Of a stretch of DNA of 64,000 nt, positions 32,619-41,207 are shown piece after piece. A model generated the notes under the pieces. It worked only from the letters and a program-made list of their open reading frames with translations, was not told the origin of the DNA and made no database searches. Source of the DNA: JACPFN01 sp964406135. GTDB lineage: Bacteria; Babelota; Babeliae; Babelales; Chromulinivoraceae. Every line of letters begins with the position of its first letter. Position 1 is the stretch's first letter. The DNA is taken from contig CAYOQO010000005.1 of NCBI GenBank assembly GCA_964406135.1, positions 26,121 to 90,120 of the forward strand, given 5' to 3'. The translations under genes and the position numbers were made by a program.

Positions 32619-33564
32619 ATCCTGCAAAATACTTTGCTATAAATCCATCAAGCATAAAACTACTACCACCATTTTTTAAAGCAACATCAACGGTATACAA
32701 CTCTTCATGTGCTTGTTTTAATGTTGCAGGCTGATACAAACGCCAATCATGCTTTAAAAATGAAAATGGAAGCCCATAGGTCATCTGTTTTTGACTCTGA
32801 TCAACACGCCCTTGAGCACACACATAAAAATATGCTTTAAATAGTTGGTCTGAAAAAAAGACTGTCCAAAATTGGTCTGAATAATGATTTTTTACCACAT
32901 GCCACTCTTGAAAAAATTGATCCGATTTTTTTTCAAAAAACAATTGTGCCAAATAAAACAGTGAGACATCAGAAATTACCAATTTTTCAAGCCATGCATC
33001 AAAAAAAAGATCCATGCTTTTGCCCAAAAAACCGGTATACGTTGCAAGCAAACATAACTGTTCCAAATTAAATGATTTTTGATTTCGATATAAACGACCA
33101 AAAAAGTATGCTGCAATTTCAGGCTTATGCCCTTGATACAAAAAAGAAATTTTGTGTATCATTTCACGGTCAATTTCTTGAGGTACTTCAATTTTTATAT
33201 TTTGTTTATTTACAAAATTGCACACGTCATCTTCGCTCAGCCATCCAATAATTTGATGCGGTCCTTGATAGCTTTGTAAAAATTGCAACCAATCTGCTTT
33301 CTTTTTTTTTGAAGAAATTAAAGACAAGTCGCCAAACCAAAATGTGCAAGTTTGACCAAGAAACGTTGTATGCAATTTCATTTGAATTTGATTTAAATCT
33401 GCATCAAGGTCTAGTTTTTGAAGGGAAGAAGAATTTGGCAATGACAACCACTTTAAAATTTGTGCAAAAGCAAGTGGACTGTAATTTTTGCTTGAAAACA
33501 AAATAACTGATGGTTGTTTTTCTAAAATTTGAAGATGATTGTTACAAAAATCTGTGAGTTGCAT
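32617..33564 (-). CDS. holA: Possible DNA polymerase III delta subunit (divergent)
   Basis: The delta subunit opens the sliding clamp within the clamp loader. The 315 residues are divergent: the N-terminal region could be the AAA-like fold without nucleotide motifs ('PSVILFSSKNYSPLAF'). The C-terminal 'AHEELYTVDVALKNGGSS' resembles the end helix of HolA ('aDlalKtg'). Length fits. The start ATG abuts the stop of the GNAT gene (TAA-ATG) once the duplicated 55 bp at the N gap is collapsed. The identification is tentative. Confidence 0.45.
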   Translation of the reverse strand: MQLTDFCNNHLQILEKQPSVILFSSKNYSPLAFAQILKWLSLPNSSSLQKLDLDADLNQIQMKLHTTFLGQTCTFWFGDLSLISSKKKKADWLQFLQSYQGPHQIIGWLSEDDVCNFVNKQNIKIEVPQEIDREMIHKISFLYQGHKPEIAAYFFGRLYRNQKSFNLEQLCLLATYTGFLGKSMDLFFDAWLEKLVISDVSLFYLAQLFFEKKSDQFFQEWHVVKNHYSDQFWTVFFSDQLFKAYFYVCAQGRVDQSQKQMTYGLPFSFLKHDWRLYQPATLKQAHEELYTVDVALKNGGSSFMLDGFIAKYFAG

Positions 33565-33721
33565 TTNNNNNNNNNNNNNNNNNNNNNNNNNNNNNNNNNN
33601 NNNNNNNNNNNNNNNNNNNNNNNNNNNNNNNNNNNNNNNNNNNNNNNNNNNNNNNNNNNNNNNNNNGGTTGTTTTTCTAAAATTTGAAGATGATTGTTAC
33701 AAAAATCTGTGAGTTGCATTT
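33512..33721. other. Scaffold gap: 100 N flanked by identical 55-bp copies
   Basis: Bases 33512-33566 are repeated exactly at 33667-33721, with 100 N between. This is the pattern left when two contig ends that overlap by k=55 are joined with a fixed-length gap. The real sequence is probably a single copy with no gap, which joins the GNAT gene directly to the holA-like gene. Confidence 0.9.
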
Positions 33722-34466
33722 AATATCGACCATAAATTTTATACTGTTCAACTTCTTGAAATCCAAATTTTTTAAAAATGTTAAAACCCATTTTTGATGC
33801 AAGTAGCGCCACATAGTCACAACCTAAATTTTGCGCCACCTGAATCATATGATTGGTCAATACTGTGCATACACCACATTTTCGAACTTCAGGAATAGTC
33901 GACATCCAATGAAATGTTGCAGTATCACCATGAATAATCATCAATCGTCCTGCAATTGGCACATTATTTTGATACACTAAATACATTCGATAAGAATTTT
34001 CAGGCAACTGAGCATCAAGATACTTTAAAAATTGTTCTAATTGACCATCATGCACAAATAAAAATGATTTACGAATAACCGAAATCCAATCTTGAGTCAT
34101 TTCTTGATCTGCAAACGTGCAATATTTTATTTCAAAATTATGTGAAACATCGCAAGCAACAAAATCTGAAATTGGCAACATCATGCCATGAAAAATGCCT
34201 GCATATTTTAAATCTGTTTTTTCTAAAATTGCCGCAGTTGCTTCATCCTGCACAGGAATTAACCACGTCACAGGTTTTTGAAATGCTTGTTGAAGATTTA
34301 CAATTTCAGATTCATCTGGTGCTTGATCATAAAAAATTCGATTCGTGCTTAAAATATTTGCTTGACTATCAATCACACTGCAATGTTCTGTTTGAAATAC
34401 AGGATGTAGCCCAATTTCAGGATTGCAATACATAATTAATTTGAAAAAATAGAACCAATTTATCAT
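33720..34466 (-). CDS. GNAT-family N-acetyltransferase
   Basis: The start is the ATG at 34466 ('MINWFYFFKLIMYCN'), with AGGA 6 bases upstream; 248 residues. The C-terminal half is a GNAT fold: 'YLVYQNNVPIAGRLMIIHGD' (beta 4), 'TIPEVRKCGVCTVLTNHMI' (the acetyl-CoA loop, with RxxG partly changed to RKCGVC) and 'MGFNIFKKFGFQEVEQYKI' at the end. The N-terminal half may be a degenerate second GNAT domain. Substrate unknown. Its stop touches the start of the holA-like gene. Confidence 0.75.
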   Translation of the reverse strand: MINWFYFFKLIMYCNPEIGLHPVFQTEHCSVIDSQANILSTNRIFYDQAPDESEIVNLQQAFQKPVTWLIPVQDEATAAILEKTDLKYAGIFHGMMLPISDFVACDVSHNFEIKYCTFADQEMTQDWISVIRKSFLFVHDGQLEQFLKYLDAQLPENSYRMYLVYQNNVPIAGRLMIIHGDTATFHWMSTIPEVRKCGVCTVLTNHMIQVAQNLGCDYVALLASKMGFNIFKKFGFQEVEQYKIYGRY

Positions 34467-34561
34467 ACAAAATCCTACATCATACAAATATTTTTTGATC
34501 TACATAATTTTATTTAAATATTATACTTCATTCATCAAATTCTATACATACTTTTTGCACA

Positions 34562-34593
34562 AAAAAAGCCCCAGAATTTTCTGAGGCTTTTTT
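34562..34593 (-). terminator. Terminator after pnp
   Basis: AAAAAAGCC-CAGAA pairs with TTCTG-GGCTTTTTT with one mismatch. On the minus strand the stem is followed by a run of T. It lies 17 bases beyond the pnp stop and ends the rpoBC-tRNA-Val-rpsO-pnp stretch. Confidence 0.82.
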
Positions 34594-34609
34594 ATTTTTA
34601 AATTTAAAA

Positions 34610-36712
34610 TTATCGTGCTTTAGAATCTGCAAAATCAAGACGAATTTTTCCAGTTTCGCGATCAACTTCCATCACGCGAACTTGAATTTCTCCACCAAGT
34701 GGGAAATATTTATCAGGATCTTCTTGTTTTTCACGAGAAATTTTTGAAATGTGCAAGAGTCCAGCTTTACCCGGTGCAATATCAATAAACAATCCAAAAT
34801 CAGACAAACGAGCAATTGTTCCTGTCAAAACGACACCTGTTTCCAATTGATCTGCTAAAATTTTGACCCAAGCAACAGCTTGATCAATGTTTGATCCAGG
34901 TGCACCAAAAATATTGACTTCTGAACCATCAATATCAATGGTTGTTCCGGTTTTTTCAATAATTTCTTTGATAATTTTTCCACCAGAACCAATAACAGCT
35001 CCAGCTTTATTTGGATCAATTTGAATTGAAATCATTTTTGGAACAAGCGGTGAAAGTTCTGCGTTTGGTTTATCCATAACTTTGCCCATTTCATCCAAGA
35101 TGAAAAGACGAGCTTGTTTTGCTTGTGCTAATGCTTTTTCAAATACTTGACGTGGAAGTCCACCTTTGTATTTAATATCCATTTGAATTGCAGTGATTCC
35201 GAAGCGTGTACCAGCAACTTTAAAATCCATTAAACCTAATGCATCTTCAAAGCCCGTAATGTCAGTAATCGCTTGAAATTGTCCTGAAGTATCAGACAAC
35301 AACCCCATTGCAATACCTGCAACCATGTTTGAAATTGGCACACCAGCATCCATTAATGCCATGGTTGTTCCACAAACTGTTGCCATTGAGCTTGAACCGT
35401 TTGATTCTAAAATATCTGAGATCACACGAATTGTGTACGGAAAATCTTTTTTATCAGGAAGCACACGTTTAATTGCTGATGCTGCCAAATGACCATGTCC
35501 AATTTCTCGACGTCCTGGTCCGCGCATCGGTTTTACTTCACCAACAGAAAATGGTGGAAAATTATAATGCAACATGAATGAAATATCGAGTGGTTCCAAT
35601 TCAAGCAAATCATCAACTCGTTGTGCATCTTTGCCACTTCCAAGAGTTGCACTGACCAATGCTTGTGTTTGACCACGTTGGAAAAATGCTGAACCATGAA
35701 CGAGTGGCATTAAACGAACTTCTGTTGAAATTGGACGAACATCAGTAAATGATCGACCATCAACACGAGATTTACGTTGTAAAATTTCAACACTAACTGC
35801 ATCATTTAAAGCTGAATCAAAAAGATAATCTAACTTTTGAGCATCTTCTGTTTTTTCAACAATTTTATCACCAACATGTTCTGCATAGAATGCAACTTTT
35901 AATCGTTTCATTGCATCTTTGCGTGCTTGTTTTTCTGCACCATGTTGAAAAATTTCATCAATGCGTGATGATGTGAAAAAAGATGTCAATGTTGCATGCC
36001 ATGATGTCCAATCAAATGTTGATTCTGCAGGAGTTGCTTTTGCAACTGCAACTTCTTTGCAAATTTCTTCTTGCCATGCAACCTGTTCTTTGATTGCCTC
36101 ATGTGCTGTAAATAATGCATCAATAAATTCATCTTCTGACAAATGTGCACTGCTTCCTTCAACCATGCATAAACCTTCTTTGGTTCCTGCAACAACTAAC
36201 GCAATGTCTGAAATTTCTTGCTGATCTTTTGTTGGATTCATAATCCAAGCGCCGTCAATACGACCAACTTGAACTGCGCCAACAGGACCTGCAAAAGGAA
36301 TTTTTGAAATGCAGAGTGCAAGAGATGATGACAAAACTGCTAACGGAACAGGTAATGCATCTTTATCTAAAGAATAGACTGTTGAAAGAACTTGTACTTC
36401 ATTGAAGAAATAATCAGGAAATAAAGGACGAATAGTACGGTCAATTAATCGACTTGTCAAAATTTCATGATCTGATGAACGACCTTCTCTTTTAAGATAT
36501 CCACCTGGAATTCTTCCTGATGCAGAAAAATATTCTCGATAATCAACCGATAACGGTAAAAAACCTGGAAAACTTTTAGTGTCTGCCATCACAGCTGTTG
36601 ATAAAATAACGGTATCTTTATGGTGTAACCATACAGCTCCGTCAGCTTGACCAGCAAATTTGCCAATCGTAACTTCGTACCCTAAGGTTTTTAACTTAAA
36701 AGTTTTGACCAT
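34610..36712 (-). CDS. pnp: Polynucleotide phosphorylase
   Basis: PNPase degrades RNA from the 3' end using phosphate. The 700 residues show two RNase PH domains ('KREGRSSDHEILTSRLIDR' in the first, 'GHGHLAASAIKRVLPDKKDF' and 'SDILESNGSSSMATVCG' in the second), a KH domain ('GAVIGSGGKIIKEIIEKTG') and a C-terminal S1 domain ('GTIARLSDFGLFIDIAPGKA'). Length is standard. It follows rpsO by 24 bases, the usual rpsO-pnp pair. Confidence 0.97.
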   Translation of the reverse strand: MVKTFKLKTLGYEVTIGKFAGQADGAVWLHHKDTVILSTAVMADTKSFPGFLPLSVDYREYFSASGRIPGGYLKREGRSSDHEILTSRLIDRTIRPLFPDYFFNEVQVLSTVYSLDKDALPVPLAVLSSSLALCISKIPFAGPVGAVQVGRIDGAWIMNPTKDQQEISDIALVVAGTKEGLCMVEGSSAHLSEDEFIDALFTAHEAIKEQVAWQEEICKEVAVAKATPAESTFDWTSWHATLTSFFTSSRIDEIFQHGAEKQARKDAMKRLKVAFYAEHVGDKIVEKTEDAQKLDYLFDSALNDAVSVEILQRKSRVDGRSFTDVRPISTEVRLMPLVHGSAFFQRGQTQALVSATLGSGKDAQRVDDLLELEPLDISFMLHYNFPPFSVGEVKPMRGPGRREIGHGHLAASAIKRVLPDKKDFPYTIRVISDILESNGSSSMATVCGTTMALMDAGVPISNMVAGIAMGLLSDTSGQFQAITDITGFEDALGLMDFKVAGTRFGITAIQMDIKYKGGLPRQVFEKALAQAKQARLFILDEMGKVMDKPNAELSPLVPKMISIQIDPNKAGAVIGSGGKIIKEIIEKTGTTIDIDGSEVNIFGAPGSNIDQAVAWVKILADQLETGVVLTGTIARLSDFGLFIDIAPGKAGLLHISKISREKQEDPDKYFPLGGEIQVRVMEVDRETGKIRLDFADSKAR

Positions 36713-36736
36713 ACGTAAAGTCTTTCTATTTTCGAA

Positions 36737-37003
36737 TTATTTTCTGATACCAAGACGTTTAATAACATCTTTATATTCAGCTTCGCTGATTTTTTGTAAA
36801 TAAATTAATAATTGTTTGCGATTGTTAACAAGTTGCATTAAGCCGCGCTGTGTACTGAAATCTTTTTTATTGATTTCCATATGTTTTTGCAAGCCTGCAA
36901 TGCGTGTTGTTAAAAGAGCAATTTGAACTGCAGTTGAACCAGTATTTTTTGGATCTGAACCAAATTCTGCTATGAGTTTTGCTTTTTCTGCTTTTGTGAT
37001 CAT
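36737..37003 (-). CDS. rpsO: 30S ribosomal protein S15
   Basis: S15 binds the central domain of 16S rRNA. The 88 residues include 'FGSDPKNTGSTAVQIALLT', 'STQRGLMQLVNNRKQLLIYL' and the final 'YKDVIKRLGIRK', all standard. Located between tRNA-Val and pnp. In other bacteria S15 represses its own translation through the leader; no such structure was identified here. Confidence 0.97.
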   Translation of the reverse strand: MITKAEKAKLIAEFGSDPKNTGSTAVQIALLTTRIAGLQKHMEINKKDFSTQRGLMQLVNNRKQLLIYLQKISEAEYKDVIKRLGIRK

Positions 37004-37070
37004 ATAAACCTTATATCCACAATAAATTTTTTGAAATATGCTATACCTTCAATTTTGTACTCAAACCTTT

Positions 37071-37145
37071 TGGTAGGCGCGAGCGGGATTGAACCGCTGA
37101 CCCCTGCTACGTCAAAGCAGTGCTCTACCACTGAGCTACGCGCCT
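37071..37145 (-). tRNA. tRNA-Val (GAC)
   Basis: Acceptor stem AGGCGCG / CGCGCCT, D arm with AGCTCAGTGGTAGAGC, anticodon arm CTGCT-TTGACGT-AGCAG giving anticodon GAC, T arm AGCGG-TTCAATC-CCGCT. Discriminator A and an encoded CCA. 75 nt. It lies between rpoC and rpsO. Position 37 is G rather than the usual A of valine tRNAs. Confidence 0.93.
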
Positions 37146-37154
37146 GCCATAAAT

Positions 37155-40100
37155 TCATTTACAAACTTCTCCCAAATACTTTTCTCTAAATGACAGAATG
37201 CCTGTACCTGCTGGAATTAATTTACCGACTATAATGTTTTCTTTCAAGCCATATAAATTATCAACCATGCCAGAAACTGCTGCTTCTGCAAGAATTCGAG
37301 TTGTTTCTTGGAATGATGCTGCAGAGAATACACTTTCAGTACCCAATGACGCCATCGTAATTCCCATCAACACTGGACGTGCTACTGCCGGAGTTTTACC
37401 TTCTGATTTTAATGCAGCGTTCACTGCTTTAAAGTGAACTTTATCAACAAGATCACCAATCAAGAAGTCTGAATCACCAGGAGATGCTACACGTACTTTG
37501 CGAAGCATCTGTTTTGCAATCACTTCAATATGACGATCGTCAATATCAACACCTTGTAAACGATAGATTTCTTGAATCTGATTTACAATGTATGTTTGCA
37601 ACACATCAATACCCATAATGCGAAGTACATCTTGTAAAACTGGAACACCGTTCGTGAGCAAATCTCCAGCTTTAACGCGTTCACCATCCGCAACAATCAA
37701 CTGACGATCACGAGGTACCAGATAGTTGAATGAATTTTCACCAGCAACAACGCTTACTTTGCGATGTCCGCGATGAAGACCACCAAATACTACCTCACCA
37801 TCAATGTCTGCAATAATTGCTGCATCTTTGGTAATACGTGCTTCAAAAATTTCTGATACGCGCGGCAAACCACCGGTAATATCACGAGTTTTTGAAACTT
37901 CTTTTGGAATTTTTACTAAAATATCACCAACAGCAACATCTTGTTTATCAGTAACCAATAAATATGAACCATGCGGTAAATAATATTGAATACGATCATC
38001 AGCATTACTGCTAATTGCCAATGCTGGCTGATATTTGTCTGATTTATATTCTAAAATATAACGGAATGTTTTTTGTGCAACTTCATCATATTTTTCTTGG
38101 CTTGTAATGTTATTGATCAAATCAATAAATTCTACATGACCAGTTTTTTCACTAATGATCACATCATTGTGCGGATCAATAGTTGCAAGTTCAGTGTCTG
38201 CAGTAACTTGTTGTCCTGGTTTAACCAAGATTGTTGCACCGTACGGAACTTGAATCTCTTGAAGTTCGCGACCATTACTTGAAAATATTCTCACGTAACC
38301 TTTTCGGCTCACAACAATATCTTTTCCTTCACGATCAGTCACTGTTCGAATATCAAAGAATTCAACACGACCTGCAGCTTTTGCCATGTATGAAGTTTGT
38401 TCAGCAAGACTTGCAGTACCCCCGATGTGGAAGGTTCTCATCGTCAACTGAGTTCCAGGTTCACCAATCGATTGCGCAGCAATAACACCGATCGCAACAC
38501 CATTTTCAACCAAGTTGCCAGTTGCCAAGTCCATACCATAACATTGTGCACACACACCACGTTTTGCTTGGCATGATAAAACTGAACGAACTAAAGCTTG
38601 CGTGATATACGCATCTTTAATTGACGCAAGTTCAACACGAGTGATCAATTGACCACGCTTGAGTAAAACTTCACCAGTTAAACCATCTTTTAAATCTGCA
38701 ACAAGAACACGACCATATAAACGTTTAAGCAACGGAGCAATAATTTTACCTGATTCTTTCAAATCTTGTAAAACAAAATGTCCTAATGTTCCACAATCGT
38801 CTAAAGTCACCACAACATCTTGAGCAACGTCAACTAAACGACGAGTCAAATAACCAGAGTTTGCAGTTTTTAATGCTGTATCGGCTTGACCTTTACGAGC
38901 ACCGTGTGTTGAAATAAAGTATTCAAATACGTTCAAACCATTTTTAAAGTTACTTTTAACCGGAGTTTCAATAACTTCACCAGACGGTTTTGACATCAAA
39001 CCTCTCATAGCCACGAGCTGTTTAATTTGCTCTCTGGTACCACGAGCTCCTGAGTCAATCGACATGAAAATAGGATTAAACCATTTAAATGATTGATCAG
39101 TATTTTCAAAAGCTTGATGATCATATTCTTCAAACTGTTGATACATATCACGAGCGATTGCAGAACTTGTATGCTGCCAAATACTTACAACTTTGTTTTC
39201 GCGTTCACCATTCGTAATTGCACCACTGACAAAAGAATTTTCAATTTTTGCAATTTTCTTTTCAGCATCTGCAATTGCAGGTTTTTTGCTTTTTGGTTCG
39301 ATAAGTCCTTCCATTGGGAATGAAATACCACCAAGTGTTGCATATTTAAAACCAAGTTCTTTAATTTTTTCTAAAAATTGCACAGTACGTTCAGCACCTG
39401 ATTTGAAATACACATGCTCAACAACTTTTGCAACATCACTTTTACGAAGTAATTTATTTAAATATGAAAAATCTGAACCATCAGGCATCACATCATACAA
39501 CAATGCACGACCAACCGTTGTATCAACCAATTCACCGGTTTTGATACGAAGTTTAATGATTGCATGCAAATCAATTGCACCTGCTTCATATGCAGCAATA
39601 ACTTCTTTTTCATTTGAAAAAATAGTGTTACTACCACGAGCAAATTTACGCATTTTTGTCATGTAGTGAAGACCAATAATCATTTCCTGTGATGGAAGTG
39701 AAATTGGATTACCGTTTGAAGGCGCAAGTAAATTACGAGTTGCCAACACCAAACGTTCTGACTCTTTTTGTGCTTTACAGCTTAATGGTAAATGAACCGA
39801 CATAGTATCACCGTCAAAGTCCGCGTTAAACGCAGCACACACGAGCGGATGAATTTTAATCGCTTTACCATTCACCAATATTGGATAAAAAGCTTGAATA
39901 CCTAAACGGTGCAATGTTGGTGCACGGTTTAAAAGTACAACTTTACCTTTTACCACTCGATCTAAAGCATCCCAAACATCAGTTGTTGCCTCTTCAACCA
40001 TTTTTTTTGCAATACGCAAGTTTGATGCGATATTACAACGTAACAGTTCCGCATACACATGAGATTTGAAAAGTTCAAGTGCCATAACTTTTGGAAGACC

Positions 40101-41207
40101 ACATTGATTCATTTTCAATTCTGGATCAACTACGATCACAGAACGAGCTGAATAATCAACACGTTTACCAAGCAAGTTTTGACGGAACCGACCTTGTTTA
40201 CCACGAAGCATTTCACTCAGTGATTTTAATGGACGTTTATTTGAACCGCGAACCGGCTGACCACGACGACCATTGTCAATCAATGAATCAACAGATTCTT
40301 GCAGCATTCTTTTTTCATTTTTAATGATAACGTCAGGAGCTTCAATTTCCAGCAAACGCTGCAAACGCACGTTTCTATTCAAAACGCGACGATACAGTTC
40401 ATTTAAATCTGAACTTGCAAAACGTCCACCTTCAATTGGTACTAACGGACGCAAATCTGGTGGTAACACCGGAAGCACATCCATCACCATCCATTCAGGA
40501 CGAAGACCTGCACTTTTCAAAGCTGACAAAATTTTGATACGGCGCATCATTTTATGTTTTGCTGCAACTGATGTTGATTGGCCATACAAATCTTGCATAT
40601 GAGCAATTTCTGCACTCAAATCAAGCAGTTGTAAAACTTCTTTGATCGCTTGCGCACCACTGTCTACTTTAAATTCTAAATCACCTGAATGATTGATGAG
40701 ATATTCATCATAATCATGAGCTGAAATTAAAGTTTTTCGAGGAAATGGTGAATTACCTTGATGAATCACCATGTAGGAATCAAAATAAATAACACGCTCT
40801 AAATCTTTGACTGAAAGATCTAAAATGAAACTTAAATAACTTGGTGTACCTTTTAAGTACCAAATATGACACACCGGTGAAACAAGCTGAATGTGTCCCA
40901 TTCTTTCACGACGAACACGAGCTTGAATTACTTCAACGCCACATTTTTCACAAGTTACTCCGCGATGTTTCATACGCTTGTATTTACCGCAGTTACATTC
41001 CCAATCTTTTACAGGACCAAAAATTCTTGCACAGAACAAGCCATCTTTTTCAGGCTTTAATGTTCTGTAGTTAATGGTTTCAATTTTTTTAACTTCACCA
41101 TATGACAAAGCATGAATTTTATCTGGAGAAGCAAGACGTAATTTAATAGCATTAAATTGCGCCGGCTGAATATATTCTCGAAATCTTTGAAGTATTTGAT
41201 TAGCCAC
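37155..41207 (-). CDS. rpoC: RNA polymerase beta' subunit
   Basis: The largest RNA polymerase subunit, 1350 residues. The zinc-binding N-terminal cysteines ('CNCGKYKR', 'CEKCGVEV'), the 'NADFDGDTMSVH' active-site loop with its three aspartates that hold catalytic Mg, the 'QSIGEPGTQLTMRTFH' bridge/trigger region and the second zinc cluster ('CQAKRGVCAQCYG') are all present. It starts with GTG at 41207 after an AGGGAGG, within the end of rpoB (overlap of 8 bases, GTGGCTAA). tRNA-Val follows 10 bases beyond its stop. Confidence 0.98.
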   Translation of the reverse strand: MANQILQRFREYIQPAQFNAIKLRLASPDKIHALSYGEVKKIETINYRTLKPEKDGLFCARIFGPVKDWECNCGKYKRMKHRGVTCEKCGVEVIQARVRRERMGHIQLVSPVCHIWYLKGTPSYLSFILDLSVKDLERVIYFDSYMVIHQGNSPFPRKTLISAHDYDEYLINHSGDLEFKVDSGAQAIKEVLQLLDLSAEIAHMQDLYGQSTSVAAKHKMMRRIKILSALKSAGLRPEWMVMDVLPVLPPDLRPLVPIEGGRFASSDLNELYRRVLNRNVRLQRLLEIEAPDVIIKNEKRMLQESVDSLIDNGRRGQPVRGSNKRPLKSLSEMLRGKQGRFRQNLLGKRVDYSARSVIVVDPELKMNQCGLPKVMALELFKSHVYAELLRCNIASNLRIAKKMVEEATTDVWDALDRVVKGKVVLLNRAPTLHRLGIQAFYPILVNGKAIKIHPLVCAAFNADFDGDTMSVHLPLSCKAQKESERLVLATRNLLAPSNGNPISLPSQEMIIGLHYMTKMRKFARGSNTIFSNEKEVIAAYEAGAIDLHAIIKLRIKTGELVDTTVGRALLYDVMPDGSDFSYLNKLLRKSDVAKVVEHVYFKSGAERTVQFLEKIKELGFKYATLGGISFPMEGLIEPKSKKPAIADAEKKIAKIENSFVSGAITNGERENKVVSIWQHTSSAIARDMYQQFEEYDHQAFENTDQSFKWFNPIFMSIDSGARGTREQIKQLVAMRGLMSKPSGEVIETPVKSNFKNGLNVFEYFISTHGARKGQADTALKTANSGYLTRRLVDVAQDVVVTLDDCGTLGHFVLQDLKESGKIIAPLLKRLYGRVLVADLKDGLTGEVLLKRGQLITRVELASIKDAYITQALVRSVLSCQAKRGVCAQCYGMDLATGNLVENGVAIGVIAAQSIGEPGTQLTMRTFHIGGTASLAEQTSYMAKAAGRVEFFDIRTVTDREGKDIVVSRKGYVRIFSSNGRELQEIQVPYGATILVKPGQQVTADTELATIDPHNDVIISEKTGHVEFIDLINNITSQEKYDEVAQKTFRYILEYKSDKYQPALAISSNADDRIQYYLPHGSYLLVTDKQDVAVGDILVKIPKEVSKTRDITGGLPRVSEIFEARITKDAAIIADIDGEVVFGGLHRGHRKVSVVAGENSFNYLVPRDRQLIVADGERVKAGDLLTNGVPVLQDVLRIMGIDVLQTYIVNQIQEIYRLQGVDIDDRHIEVIAKQMLRKVRVASPGDSDFLIGDLVDKVHFKAVNAALKSEGKTPAVARPVLMGITMASLGTESVFSAASFQETTRILAEAAVSGMVDNLYGLKENIIVGKLIPAGTGILSFREKYLGEVCK

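Noticed and set aside
33522..33719. Tandem duplication of the start of the holA-like gene
   Set aside because: Exact 55-bp copies around 100 N indicate an assembly join, not a biological repeat.
37071..37145. tRNA-Asp instead of tRNA-Val
   Set aside because: The 7-nt anticodon loop TTGACGT places GAC, not GTC, at positions 34-36.
39193..39666. 157-codon open frame on the plus strand opposite rpoC
   Set aside because: Antisense shadow of a conserved rpoC region; low-complexity translation, no ribosome-binding site, no family resemblance.
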